DNA of 21,476 nucleotides from an uncultured Oscillospiraceae bacterium (GCA_934630495.1 CAKTVW010000039.1:1-21476), one strand, 5' to 3'; counted from the stretch's first letter, positions 13,006 to 21,476 are shown. A program made the numbers and translations. Notes: generated by a model from the letters alone, not told the origin.

Positions 13006-14361
13006 ATGGAAAAACTGAAACCAAGAACTTTATCCGGCTTTATGGAGCTGCTTCCCGCGCCGCAGCAGAAGCTGGAGCGGATGCTGGAAATTCTGCGCAG
13101 GACCTTCGCGCTTTACGGCTTCACGCCCATCGACACGCCGACCATCGAGGCCGCCGAGGTGCTGCTGGCCAAGGGCGGCGGCGAGACGGAAAAGCAGATC
13201 TACCGTTTCCGGAAGGGCGATTCCGATCTGGCCCTCCGCTTTGACCAGACCGTCCCGCTGGCGAAATATGTCGCCCTGCACGAAAACGAGCTGGCCTTCC
13301 CCTTCCGCCGCTACGCCATCGGCAAGGTCTACCGCGGCGAACGCGCACAGCGCGGCCGCTTCCGCGAATTTTATCAGGCCGATATCGACATCATCGGCGA
13401 CGGCAAGCTGAGCATCATCAACGAGGCCGAAATTCCGTCCATCATTTATAAGGTCTTTTCCGCGTTCGGCATGAAGCGCTTCTGCATCAGCGTCAATAAC
13501 CGGAAAATTCTGAACGGCTTTTACGCCATCCTCGGCCTGACTGCGCAGTCTGCCGACATCATGCGCACCGTGGACAAGCTCGACAAGATCGGCCCCGAGA
13601 AGGTCAAGGCTACGCTGGTCGAGACGATCGGCGTCCCGGCGGACAAGGCCGACGAAATTCTCCGCTTCATCTCCGCCACCGGCACGAACGAGGCCGTCCT
13701 CGCGTCGCTGGAGCAGTATCGCGGCCGCGACGAGCAGTTCGATACCGGCCTCGACGAGCTGACGACGGTGGTGCGTTACCTTGCCGCCTTCGGCGTGCCG
13801 GAGGAGAACTTCGCCGTCGATCTGACCATCGCGCGCGGGCTGGATTACTACACCGGCACGGTCTACGAAACGCGGATGCTCGACCACCCGGAAATCGGCG
13901 CCATCTGCGCGGGCGGGCGGTATGACAATCTGGCCGCGTATTACACCGACCGCAGCCTGCCCGGCGTGGGCGTGGCCATCGGCCTGACGCGCCTGTTCTT
14001 CGTGCTGGACGATCAGGGGCTTTTGAACCCCGACCTGCCCACCGCGCCCGCCGACTGCATGATCGTCCCGATGAGCGAGGACCTTGCGCCCGCCATCGAG
14101 CTGGCGACTTTCCTGCGCAGCCGCGGCCTGCGGACGCAGCTTTACTGCGAGCAGAAGAAATTCAAGGCGAAAATTCAGTACGCCGACAAGCTCGGCATCC
14201 GCTACGTCATCTTCCTCGGCGAGGACGAGATCGCGCAGCAGAAATGCGCCGTCAAGGACCTCACCACCGGCGAGCAGCGGCTTCTGTCCTACGCCGAAGC
14301 CGCCGACCTGATCTCCGCCGCCGCCGAAGCTGCCGAAAACCAACCCGTCCTCCGCGAGTGA
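13006..14361 (+). CDS. hisS: Histidyl-tRNA synthetase
   Basis: This 451-residue class II synthetase charges tRNA-His. It shows class II motif 2 (KVYRGERAQRGRFREFYQ, 107-124) and the histidine-specific motifs RGLDYYTGTVYE (277-288) and AGGRYDNL (302-309), then a C-terminal anticodon-binding domain (about 340-435: DCMIVPMSED, RTQLYCEQKKFKAKIQYA). The N-terminus reads LSGFMELLP instead of the common GTxDxLP, a variant branch, but all catalytic motifs are present so a regulatory paralogue (HisZ) is unlikely. AAGGGA lies about 10 bases before ATG 13006; a TTG two codons earlier is less likely. Only 22 bp separate it from dapB, so it is expressed with lysine synthesis genes and has no T-box leader of its own. 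aspS follows, the usual Firmicute partner. Confidence 0.95.
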   Translation: MEKLKPRTLSGFMELLPAPQQKLERMLEILRRTFALYGFTPIDTPTIEAAEVLLAKGGGETEKQIYRFRKGDSDLALRFDQTVPLAKYVALHENELAFPFRRYAIGKVYRGERAQRGRFREFYQADIDIIGDGKLSIINEAEIPSIIYKVFSAFGMKRFCISVNNRKILNGFYAILGLTAQSADIMRTVDKLDKIGPEKVKATLVETIGVPADKADEILRFISATGTNEAVLASLEQYRGRDEQFDTGLDELTTVVRYLAAFGVPEENFAVDLTIARGLDYYTGTVYETRMLDHPEIGAICAGGRYDNLAAYYTDRSLPGVGVAIGLTRLFFVLDDQGLLNPDLPTAPADCMIVPMSEDLAPAIELATFLRSRGLRTQLYCEQKKFKAKIQYADKLGIRYVIFLGEDEIAQQKCAVKDLTTGEQRLLSYAEAADLISAAAEAAENQPVLRE

Positions 14362-14379
14362 TCCGGGTTTCGCCGTCCT

Positions 14380-14406
14380 GTAGGGCGGGCGTCCCTAAGC
14401 CCGCCG
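14380..14406 (-). repeat. Covarying hairpin family, copy 6, between hisS and aspS
   Basis: On the minus strand GGCGGGCTT pairs with ACGCCCGCC around loop AGGG (one mismatch near the loop), followed by CTAC. It differs by one base from the copy at 3919-3945, over 10 kb away. It is the only copy seen outside the 3.8-4.3 kb cluster. Confidence 0.75.
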
Positions 14407-14420
14407 CGCGAAAGCGGCGG
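14401..14420 (+). repeat. GC-rich hairpin overlapping the repeat
   Basis: CCGCCGC / GCGGCGG with loop GCGAAA shares its left arm with the repeat hairpin at 14380-14406, so the two structures are mutually exclusive. No U tract follows. It might attenuate or process the hisS-aspS message. Confidence 0.5.
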
Positions 14421-14517
14421 CAGGCGAATGAATCGTGAATCATTTCGGTGCGCCGCCCCGGGCGCGCGTGCCGATCAACAGATCAAAAAACCATTCCACA
14501 AAGAGAGGTAATGTTTT

Positions 14518-16290
14518 ATGTTCCAATCCCGCACCCATACCTGCGGCGAGCTGCGGCTGACCGACGCCGGGAAGTCCGTGAAGCTCGTCGGCTGGATGGA
14601 AAACGTCCGCACCGTCGGCAGCAACTTTGCGTTCGTCGTGCTCCGCGATTTCTACGGCACGACGCAGATCGTCGTCGAGACCGAGGAGATGATGCAGCGC
14701 ATCAAGGGCCTGAACAAGGAGTCCACGATTTCCGTCGAGGGCGTCGTCCGTGAGCGCGCGTCGAAGAACCCCAAGCTCCCCACCGGCGAGATCGAGGTCG
14801 TCCCCGAAAAGATCGAAATTCTCGGCCGCTGCCGCTATAACGAGCTGCCGTTCGAGATCAACCGCAGCCGCGACGCCGACGAGAGCGTCCGCCTGAAGTA
14901 CCGCTATCTCGACCTGCGCAACCCGGCGGTCAAGGCGAACATCGTCCTGCGCTGCAACGTCGTCGCCGCCCTGCGGCAGGCCATGACCGAGCACGGCTTC
15001 CTCGAGATCACCACCCCGATCCTGACCGTTTCGTCCCCCGAGGGCGCGCGCGACTATCTCGTCCCCGCCCGCAAGCATCCCGGCAAGTTCTATGCTCTGC
15101 CGCAGGCCCCGCAGCAGTTCAAGCAGCTACTGATGACCTCCGGCTTTGACCGCTATTTCCAGATCGCGCCGTGCTTCCGCGATGAGGACGCGCGCGGCGA
15201 CCGCAGCCCCGGCGAGTTCTATCAGCTCGATATGGAGATGGCTTTCGCCGATCAGGACGACGTGTTCGCCGTTCTGGAGGACGTGCTGCCCCCGATCTTT
15301 GCCAAGTACGGCAAGTATAACATTGCATCGACCGCGCCGTTCCGCCGCATTCCGTATCTGGAGGCGATGGAGAAGTACGGCTCTGATAAGCCCGACCTGC
15401 GTATCGACCTCGTCGTCGAGGACATCACCGCGCTCGTGCAGGGAATTGACTTTGCGCCCTTTGCCGAGGGCAACACCGTCAAGGCCATCGTTGTGGACAA
15501 CTGCGATCTGGCCCGCAAGGCGATCGACAAGCTCGTCGCCGAGACCGAGGTCATCTCCGGCTCCAAGCCGATGTGGTTCAAGCTCGGCGCGGACGGTGAG
15601 CTTTCCGGCGGTATCGCGAAGTTCCTTGCCGGCCGCAAGGACGCGGTCATCGACGCGCTGAAGCTCAAGCCCGGCTGCCTCGTCGGTGTCGCGGCGGGCA
15701 AGAAGGGCGCGGCGCAGAAGACCGCGGGCGTTCTGCGTAAGCTCCTCGGCGCGGCCGTTCCCGGCCACATGGATGCCGAGCGCTACGAGTTCTGCTGGAT
15801 CGTCGATTTCCCGATGTACGAGATCGGCGAGGAATCCGGTGAGCTGGAATTTTGCCACAATCCGTTCTCCATGCCCAACGGCGGCCTCGAAATTCTTGAA
15901 AAGGCCGAGCGCGGCGAGATCGACCCGCTGACCATCAACGCCTTCCAGTACGACCTCGTCTGCAACGGCGTGGAGCTGTCCTCCGGCGCGGTCCGGAACC
16001 ATGACCCCGAGATCATGATCAAGGCCTTTGAGCTGGTGCGCCTCGGCGAGGACGACGTGAAGGCAAAGTTCCCGGCGATGTACAACGCGTTCTGCTACGG
16101 TGCGCCGCCCCATGCCGGTATCGCGCCGGGCGTGGACCGCATGGTCATGCTGCTGGCGGGCGAGGAGTCCATCCGCGAGATCATCCCGTTCCCGATGAAC
16201 AAGAACGCGCAGGACGTCATGATGGGCGCGCCGTCCACCGTCGATCAGAAGCAGCTCGACGAGGTGCATATCGCCCTCGTCAAGGATTGA
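14518..16290 (+). CDS. aspS: Aspartyl-tRNA synthetase
   Basis: A 590-residue bacterial-type AspRS that charges tRNA-Asp. Order: N-terminal OB-fold anticodon-binding domain (about 1-105, VGWMENVRTVG), class II catalytic core with SPEGARDYLVPAR (173-185), QFKQLLMTSGFDRYFQI (200-216) and motif 2 FRDEDARGDRSPGEFYQLD (220-238), a GAD insertion domain (about 285-420), and motif 3 GVDRM (538-542). Motif 2 reads RSPGEFYQ where E. coli has RQPEFTQ, a known variant elsewhere in bacteria. AGAGAGG at 14502-14508 fits ATG 14518; the ATG at 14511 is in another frame and too close. The gene is preceded by two overlapping hairpins and followed by a 13-bp-stem terminator. Whether it also charges tRNA-Asn cannot be judged here. 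Confidence 0.95.
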   Translation: MFQSRTHTCGELRLTDAGKSVKLVGWMENVRTVGSNFAFVVLRDFYGTTQIVVETEEMMQRIKGLNKESTISVEGVVRERASKNPKLPTGEIEVVPEKIEILGRCRYNELPFEINRSRDADESVRLKYRYLDLRNPAVKANIVLRCNVVAALRQAMTEHGFLEITTPILTVSSPEGARDYLVPARKHPGKFYALPQAPQQFKQLLMTSGFDRYFQIAPCFRDEDARGDRSPGEFYQLDMEMAFADQDDVFAVLEDVLPPIFAKYGKYNIASTAPFRRIPYLEAMEKYGSDKPDLRIDLVVEDITALVQGIDFAPFAEGNTVKAIVVDNCDLARKAIDKLVAETEVISGSKPMWFKLGADGELSGGIAKFLAGRKDAVIDALKLKPGCLVGVAAGKKGAAQKTAGVLRKLLGAAVPGHMDAERYEFCWIVDFPMYEIGEESGELEFCHNPFSMPNGGLEILEKAERGEIDPLTINAFQYDLVCNGVELSSGAVRNHDPEIMIKAFELVRLGEDDVKAKFPAMYNAFCYGAPPHAGIAPGVDRMVMLLAGEESIREIIPFPMNKNAQDVMMGAPSTVDQKQLDEVHIALVKD

Positions 16291-16368
16291 TCGCGGAAGC
16301 ATCCGAGCGCTTGCAGACCGCCGTGCGCGGGAAAAATATAAAATAAGGAATCTCTGAATTATTTGGGC

Positions 16369-16411
16369 AAAGCCGCCCGTGTGTCTGGTTTTAAGGCGCA
16401 CGGGCGGCTTT
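16369..16411 (+). terminator. aspS terminator
   Basis: A perfect 13-bp stem AAAGCCGCCCGTG / CACGGGCGGCTTT with a 17-base loop, ending in TTTGACTGTTTT. It separates the dapA-aspS group from the membrane-protein operon. Confidence 0.82.
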
Positions 16412-16465
16412 GACTGTTTTCAGCCGGGCGATTTTCGCATAGAATACGGCCGTGAGGTGATCGAA

Positions 16466-17056
16466 ATGCGTTCTGTCGCACCAATGAAAGCCGCAAAGAT
16501 CGGCTGTTTTATCATGTCCGGGCTGCAATTTGTACTGGGCATCGTTTTGATCGCATGGCCCATGATGAGCGCTACGATCCTGTGCCGTCTGCTGGGCGCG
16601 GGGCTGCTTGCCTACGGCATCGTCAGGATCGTCGGCTACTGTTCGCGCGACCTGTACCGTCTGGCGTTTCAGTTTGATCTGGCGTTCGGCATTCTGTGGT
16701 CGGCGGTCGGGCTGATCCTCCTGCTGCGTCCGGCACAGGCGCTGAGTCTGGTCATGCTGCTCGTCGGCATTCTGGTGCTGGCGGACGGTCTGTTCAAGCT
16801 CCAGACCGCGCTCGACGCGAAGGGCTTCGGCGTGCGCCGCTGGTGGCTGGTGCTGGCGGTGGCCGTGCTTGCCGGGATCGCGGGGGTCCTCCTGATCGTC
16901 CATCCCGACGCGGGGCTTCGCACGGCGATGGTCCTGCTTGGCATCTGCCTCGCCGTTGACGCGGTGCTCGGCTTTGTGGTCGCGTTTTTGTTAATTAAGA
17001 TCGTCCGGCACCAAAAACCGGATATTATCGATGCAGAAAGGATTGATGTGGAATGA
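16466..17056 (+). CDS. DUF308/HdeD-like membrane protein
   Basis: This 196-residue integral membrane protein has six predicted helices (about 10-30, 35-57, 68-88, 91-113, 124-146, 151-178) with short loops, the build of the HdeD/DUF308 family, whose repeated two-helix units (GAGLLAYGIVRI, VGILVLADGLFKL, LGICLAVDAVLGF) are clear here. HdeD is linked to acid stress in E. coli; the role of most relatives is unknown. I place the start at ATG 16466 because GAGGTGA lies 5 bases before it; the longer frame from 16379 runs through the aspS terminator and is not protein-like. It overlaps the MMPL gene by ATGA, so it probably acts with, or in the same stress response as, that exporter. Confidence 0.85.
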   Translation: MRSVAPMKAAKIGCFIMSGLQFVLGIVLIAWPMMSATILCRLLGAGLLAYGIVRIVGYCSRDLYRLAFQFDLAFGILWSAVGLILLLRPAQALSLVMLLVGILVLADGLFKLQTALDAKGFGVRRWWLVLAVAVLAGIAGVLLIVHPDAGLRTAMVLLGICLAVDAVLGFVVAFLLIKIVRHQKPDIIDAERIDVE

Positions 17057-19155
17057 AGTTCGGAAAAGCCGTGGTCAAGTCCCGAGTTCCGATCCTGATC
17101 GTCGCGCTGCTGCTGGCGCTGGCTTCGATCTTCGGGATCTTGCACACGCGCATCAACTATGATATGCTCACCTACCTGCCCGACGACATGGATACCGCCA
17201 TCGGTCAGCAGGAGCTGCTTCAGGAATTTGGCAAGGGCGCGTTTTCCTTCGTGATCGTCGAGGATATGCCCGACAAGGACGTTTCCGCGCTGCGGGACCG
17301 CATCTCCGAGGTGGAGCACGTCGAGAGCGTGATCTGGTACGATTCGCTGGTCGACATCTCCGTACCGAAGGAGCTGCTGCCCGATAAGCTCTACGACGCC
17401 TTCAACAGCGGCGACGCGACGCTCCTTGCGGTGTTCTTCGACACCTCGACCTCGGCCGACGAGACGATGGACGCCATCCGCGATATTCGCTCCATCGCTA
17501 CGGAGCAGTGTTACATATCCGGCATGTCCGCGCTGGTCACCGACCTGAAGGAGCTTTGCGAAAAGGAAGAGCCGATTTACGTCGCGATCGCGGTCATTCT
17601 GGCCTGCGCCGCTATGATGCTGCTTCTCGACGGCTGGCTCGTTCCCTTTGTGTTCCTTGCGAACATCGGGATCGCGATCCTTATCAATCTCGGCTCCAAC
17701 TACTTCCTCGGCGAGATCTCCTATATTACCAAGGCGCTGGCCGCAGTCCTGCAGCTTGCCGTCACGATGGACTATTCCATCTTCCTCTGGCACAGCTACA
17801 ATGAGCAGCGCGAGCTGCATACCGATCCGAAGGACGCCATGGCGGCCGCAATCGGTGAGACGCTGACCTCCGTCATCGGAAGCTCCGTGACCACCGTCGC
17901 AGGCTTCGCCGCGCTGTGCTTCATGAGCTTCACGCTCGGCCGCGATCTCGGCATCGTCATGGCAAAGGGCGTGATCCTCGGCGTGATCGCGTGCGTGACG
18001 CTGCTGCCGTCTCTGATCCTGCTGCTCGACAAGCCGCTGCAAAAGACCCGCCATAAGTCGCTGATCCCGCGCATGAACAAGCTTTCAAGCGGCGTCTGCA
18101 AGCGCTACTGGGTTTTCCTTGTGATCTTTGCGCTGCTGATTGCGCCCGCCTACTACGGCTACAGCAAGACCAACGACGAGGTCTACTATGATATGGGGCA
18201 GTGCCTGCCCGACGATATGGCCTTCGTAAAGGCCAACGAAAAGCTCAGCGAGGAGTTCGGCGTCGCCTCCACGCACATGATTCTCATAAGCGCCGATACG
18301 CCCGCCAAGGACGTGCGCGAAATGCTTGCGGAAATGGAACAGGTCGACGGCGTAGCGTACGCGATCGGTCTGGAATCGGTCGTCGGCTCGCGCATCCCGG
18401 AGGAAATGCTCCCCGACGAGGTGACCTCGATCCTCAAGAGCGATAAATGGGAGCTGCTGCTGGTCAATTCCGAGTACCACGCCGCCTCCGACGCGGTCAA
18501 CGCGCAGATCGACAGCCTCAACGCCATTCTGAAAAAATACGATCCCAACGCGATGCTGATCGGCGAAGCGCCGTGCATGAAGGATATGATCGAAACGACG
18601 GACCATGATTTCGACGTCGTCAACGCCGTGTCGATCGTTGCGATCTTCCTCATCATCATGCTGGTGGAAAAGAGCCTGTCGCTGCCCTTCATCCTGATCG
18701 TTGTGATCGAGCTGGCAATTTTCATCAATCTCGGCATTCCGCACTATGCAGGTCAGTCGCTGCCCTTCATCGCCCCCATCTGTATCAGCACGATCCAGCT
18801 CGGCGCGACGGTGGACTACGCGATCCTGATGACCACGCGCTACAAGTCCGAACGCATCCGCGGCAGCGACAAGCGCGAGGCGGTGCGTATCGCGCTGACG
18901 ACCTCGATCCCGTCGATCATCGTCAGCGGCATGGGACTGTTCGCGGCGACCTTCGGCGTGGCGGTCTATTCCGACATCGATATCATCGCGTCCATGTGCA
19001 GCCTGATGGCGCGCGGCGCGGTGGTCAGTATGCTGTGCGTGATCTTCATTCTGCCGGCGCTGCTGCTGCTCTGCGATAAGCTCATCTGCGCGACGACGCT
19101 GGGTATGAGAAAGCTAAATAGGAAAAATAAGCAGGAGGTAACGACTCATGAATAA
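17053..19155 (+). CDS. MMPL/RND-family transporter
   Basis: A 700-residue inner-membrane protein with the two-fold RND layout: a first helix (12-30), an outside domain (about 35-170), five clustered helices (175-327), then a second helix (352-370), outside domain and helices (523-675). Each half carries the Asp-Tyr pair that relays protons in MmpL-type pumps: D240-Y241 (QLAVTMDYSIFLWHSY) and D588-Y589 (TVDYAILMTTRY). Both outside domains begin with the same signature (NYDMLTYLPDDM and VYYDMGQCLPDDM), evidence of internal duplication. Such pumps export lipids or other hydrophobic molecules using proton flow. The next gene encodes a secreted heptad-repeat protein that starts inside this gene, with AGGAGG at 19133-19138, so the two are likely partners. 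Substrate unknown. Confidence 0.92.
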   Translation: MKFGKAVVKSRVPILIVALLLALASIFGILHTRINYDMLTYLPDDMDTAIGQQELLQEFGKGAFSFVIVEDMPDKDVSALRDRISEVEHVESVIWYDSLVDISVPKELLPDKLYDAFNSGDATLLAVFFDTSTSADETMDAIRDIRSIATEQCYISGMSALVTDLKELCEKEEPIYVAIAVILACAAMMLLLDGWLVPFVFLANIGIAILINLGSNYFLGEISYITKALAAVLQLAVTMDYSIFLWHSYNEQRELHTDPKDAMAAAIGETLTSVIGSSVTTVAGFAALCFMSFTLGRDLGIVMAKGVILGVIACVTLLPSLILLLDKPLQKTRHKSLIPRMNKLSSGVCKRYWVFLVIFALLIAPAYYGYSKTNDEVYYDMGQCLPDDMAFVKANEKLSEEFGVASTHMILISADTPAKDVREMLAEMEQVDGVAYAIGLESVVGSRIPEEMLPDEVTSILKSDKWELLLVNSEYHAASDAVNAQIDSLNAILKKYDPNAMLIGEAPCMKDMIETTDHDFDVVNAVSIVAIFLIIMLVEKSLSLPFILIVVIELAIFINLGIPHYAGQSLPFIAPICISTIQLGATVDYAILMTTRYKSERIRGSDKREAVRIALTTSIPSIIVSGMGLFAATFGVAVYSDIDIIASMCSLMARGAVVSMLCVIFILPALLLLCDKLICATTLGMRKLNRKNKQEVTTHE

Positions 19156-21166
19156 AACGGTATTGCGTATTACAGCGGTTTTCCTGTGCATCGCGCTGCT
19201 GAGCACGGTGTGCGCCGCGGTCGGCGGAAAGGGCGACGTCCCCGCTGCCGCCGCCAAGGAAGAAACGGTCTATGTTTTCACCGACGCGTCCGGAAGCGTC
19301 AAAAATATCCTCGTCAGCGACTGGCTGACCAACCCCGACGGAAGCGATAAGCTCAGCGACCGCTCCGAGCTGACGGACCTTGAGAACGTCAAAGGCGACG
19401 GCGCCTTCACGCAAGGCTCCGACGGCGAGGTGATCTGGCAGGCGGACGGTGAGGACGTCTATTATCAGGGAACGACCGAAAAGACTCCCCCCGTCACGAT
19501 GAAGACCGAATACTTCCTCGACGGCGTGCAGATCACGCCGGAGGAGCTTGCCGGGAAGAGCGGACGCGTCACGATCCGCTACAGCTACGAAAACAACCTC
19601 TCCGCGCAGCGCACGATCGGCGGAAAGACCGAGACGGTCTATGTCCCCTTTGCGGCAGTCACGGGACTGCTGCTGGATAACGATGTGTTCTCCAACGTGG
19701 AGGTCACGAACGGCAAGCTCGTCAATGACGGCGATCACACGGCAGTCGTCGGCTTCGCGCTGCCCGGCATGAACGAGAGCCTCGGCCTCGACAAGCTCGA
19801 GGACAACGAGATCACGCTGCCCGATTCCTTTGAGATCACCGCCGACGCAGAGAATTTTGCGCTGGATACCACGATGACGATCGTCACGAGCGAAATTTTC
19901 AGCAAGATCTCCGTGGACGACACCAAGGAAACGGCCGATAAGCTCCGCGATATGCTCAATCAGCTCACCGACGCGATGGAGGCGCTTCTCGACGGCTCGT
20001 CGAAGCTCTACGACGGTCTGGAAGAGCTGCTTGAAAAGTCCGGTACGTTGGTCGGCGGTGTCGACGCGCTCTACAGCGGTGCGGGAACGCTGAAAACCGG
20101 TGTCGGCGCTCTGGCGGACGGCAGCAGTGAGCTTGCAAGCGGTACGCAGGAGCTTCTGGGCGGCCTGAACACCCTCAGCGACAACAGTGAAAAGCTCAAT
20201 GCGGGCGCACAGCAGATTTTTAACGCCCTGCTGTCCACGGCAGCGACGCAGCTTCGTGCAGCGGGCGTGGAGGTCCCCGATCTGACGGCCGAGAACTATG
20301 CGTCGGTTCTCGACGGCGTCAATGCGCAGCTCGATGAGGCCGCCGTCCGGCAGCTTGCCTATAACACGGCATACGCACAGGTCGAGCCGCTGGTCCGTGC
20401 GCAGGAGGCCGCATTCCGCGCGGCCGTGACGGCGCAGGTGCAGACGAAGGTCACCGAGCAGGTGCTTGCCGCGCTGGGTATGACGTCTGAGGAGTATCAG
20501 GCAGGCGTCGCGGCGGGCGTGATCTCTGCGGAGGTACAGCAGCAGGTCAGCGATGCGATCCTTGCGGCAATGAACAGCGAAGAAACGCAGGCGACGATCG
20601 ATCAGCTTACCGAGCAGGCTATTCAGGCCGAGATCGATAAGCAGATGAACAGCGAGGCGGTGCAGTCTCAGATCACGGCGGCGGTCGAAAAGGCCAAGGC
20701 GGGCAGCAGCACCGTTACCGCGCTGAAGGCTCAGCTCGATCAGGTGGCGGAATTTGTCGGCGGCGTCGCGGATTATACGGCGGGCGTTGACAAGGCCGCG
20801 GCGGGCGCCGAAAAGCTCAACGCGGGCGCCGGTACGCTCAGCGCGGGGATCGGGCAGCTTGCAAAGGGCGCTTCCGAGCTGTATGACGGCGTCGGTACGC
20901 TCAAGGCGGGCAGCGGAAAGCTGGTCGACGGCGTGACGGAGCTTCGTGACGGTCAGAAGCAGCTCAACGACGGCCTCAAGCAGTTCAAGGAGGAGGGCGT
21001 TGACAAGCTGGTCAATGCCTTCGGCGGTGAGCTGGAAAACGTCGCGGAGCGCGCCGAGGCCATGTGCGAGCTGGCGGCGGAGTACCGCTCCTTCGCGGGC
21101 ATTGCCGACGAAACGCAGGGTATCGTCCGCTTCATCTATCGCTCCGACGCGATCAAGGCAGACTAA
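19148..21166 (+). CDS. Secreted Leu-x-x-Gly heptad-repeat (YhgE/Pip-related) protein
   Basis: A 672-residue protein with an N-terminal signal or anchor helix (about 5-26); VC at 21-22 is not a proper lipobox. Residues 40-250 form a strand-rich domain that I do not recognise. Two blocks of the xxxLxxG heptad follow, at about 273-356 (KLYDGLEELLEKSGTLVGG style) and 546-615 (KLNAGAGTLSAGIGQLAKG style). Between them is a long Ala/Gln/Glu-rich helical, coiled-coil-like region (about 390-535). These heptads are typical of YhgE/Pip-type and MMPL-associated envelope proteins in Firmicutes, but the C-terminal multi-helix membrane domain of YhgE is absent. It overlaps the MMPL gene by 8 bp, so it probably forms an extracytoplasmic partner or adaptor of that transporter. 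Role inferred from context. Confidence 0.85.
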   Translation: MNKTVLRITAVFLCIALLSTVCAAVGGKGDVPAAAAKEETVYVFTDASGSVKNILVSDWLTNPDGSDKLSDRSELTDLENVKGDGAFTQGSDGEVIWQADGEDVYYQGTTEKTPPVTMKTEYFLDGVQITPEELAGKSGRVTIRYSYENNLSAQRTIGGKTETVYVPFAAVTGLLLDNDVFSNVEVTNGKLVNDGDHTAVVGFALPGMNESLGLDKLEDNEITLPDSFEITADAENFALDTTMTIVTSEIFSKISVDDTKETADKLRDMLNQLTDAMEALLDGSSKLYDGLEELLEKSGTLVGGVDALYSGAGTLKTGVGALADGSSELASGTQELLGGLNTLSDNSEKLNAGAQQIFNALLSTAATQLRAAGVEVPDLTAENYASVLDGVNAQLDEAAVRQLAYNTAYAQVEPLVRAQEAAFRAAVTAQVQTKVTEQVLAALGMTSEEYQAGVAAGVISAEVQQQVSDAILAAMNSEETQATIDQLTEQAIQAEIDKQMNSEAVQSQITAAVEKAKAGSSTVTALKAQLDQVAEFVGGVADYTAGVDKAAAGAEKLNAGAGTLSAGIGQLAKGASELYDGVGTLKAGSGKLVDGVTELRDGQKQLNDGLKQFKEEGVDKLVNAFGGELENVAERAEAMCELAAEYRSFAGIADETQGIVRFIYRSDAIKAD

Positions 21167-21170
21167 TACT

Positions 21171-21201
21171 GATTCTTGATTAAAAGATTTTATCAAGAAT
21201 C
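21171..21201 (+). terminator. Hairpin after the MMPL operon
   Basis: GATTCTTGAT / ATCAAGAATC (10 bp) with an 11-base loop lies 4 bases after the stop codon. The expected U tract is missing; instead the MITE-like element begins 2 bases later. Confidence 0.6.
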
Positions 21202-21203
21202 CC

Positions 21204-21476
21204 CAGACTGTCAAAAAAGTCCGTAATCGTCAAAATCGGCTAACATTTTAACAGATTTTTACCATCTGAGTTTTGGTTCTAAAAAACGAGATATTCCGAA
21301 CTGTATAATGCGAAATCTGCTTGCTTCGCAAGGATTTTGACTTACTGCGCAGCCGTTAGCGACGAAGGAGCTTTACGGATGCGGCGTGCCCCTTGCGGGT
21401 ACTGCGCAACTCACGCCCTACCGTACCTATGTACGCCGACGGGCGTGAGTTGCTTGTCTTCCGAACTTTTTAGCAG
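21204..21476. mobile_element. MITE-like dispersed element, copy 2 (cut by window end)
   Basis: It starts CAGACTGTCAAAAAAGTCC like copy 1 (2696) and reaches TTTTTAGCAG at the last base of the window, about 4 bases short of the end seen in copy 1. The inner palindrome is at 21407-21418 / 21441-21452. From AAGGATTTTGACTTACTG to the end it is almost identical to copy 1, except for 57 extra bases bounded by a direct repeat TACTGCGCA (21343-21351 and 21400-21408). The central A+T-rich part is diverged. No coding potential. Confidence 0.75.

Noticed and set aside
16379..16465. Extended N-terminus for the DUF308 protein
   Set aside because: These 29 codons translate the aspS terminator hairpin; a good ribosome binding site and hydrophobic start support ATG 16466.
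19082..21214. 710-codon minus-strand open frame opposite the heptad-repeat gene
   Set aside because: It is antisense to a well-supported gene with a signal peptide and ribosome binding site. The translation is Arg/Leu/Asp-rich and motif-free.

Overview
The window looks like a chromosomal segment of a high-G+C member of the Clostridia, most plausibly the Oscillospirales (Oscillospiraceae/Ruminococcaceae). Reasons: the dapA-dapB-hisS-aspS order, strong AGGAGG ribosome binding sites, many ATGA-type gene overlaps, an MMPL exporter paired with a Leu-x-x-Gly heptad-repeat protein, and intergenic spaces full of short palindromic repeats. This assignment is inferred from gene content and style; no 16S rRNA or other marker is present.

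Positions 1-2558 are an accessory, visibly A+T-richer segment. It opens with the C-terminal tail of a large serine recombinase. Next come a small protein with a possible HEPN-type R-N-x5-H motif, a single-pass membrane protein, a strong bidirectional terminator, a frameshifted cysteine-rich protein and a pyridoxamine-oxidase-fold flavoprotein. Positions 2559-4320 appear to contain no gene. They hold a 219-bp MITE-like element beside duplicated terminator hairpins, a degenerate ~22-bp tandem repeat, three ~80-bp spaced stem-loops, and a family of hairpins whose stems covary.

Positions 4321-11168 (minus strand) are a tightly overlapping three-gene operon. A 1538-residue multidomain protein (HD phosphohydrolase, helical repeats, NadD-like nucleotidyltransferase, possible GNAT, phosphoribosyltransferase-type motif) is followed by a lactate/malate-dehydrogenase-like protein and an FMN/Fe-S-type flavoprotein. 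I cannot match this combination to a pathway I know; it is the best candidate here for an undescribed system, perhaps in nucleotide or cofactor metabolism.

From a divergent promoter region (11169-11379), the plus strand carries dapA and dapB (lysine/diaminopimelate synthesis), then hisS and aspS. After a terminator comes a second operon (16466-21166): a DUF308 membrane protein, an MMPL/RND transporter and a secreted heptad-repeat protein, all with overlapping ends. The window closes in a second copy of the MITE-like element, again placed directly beside a terminator-like hairpin.
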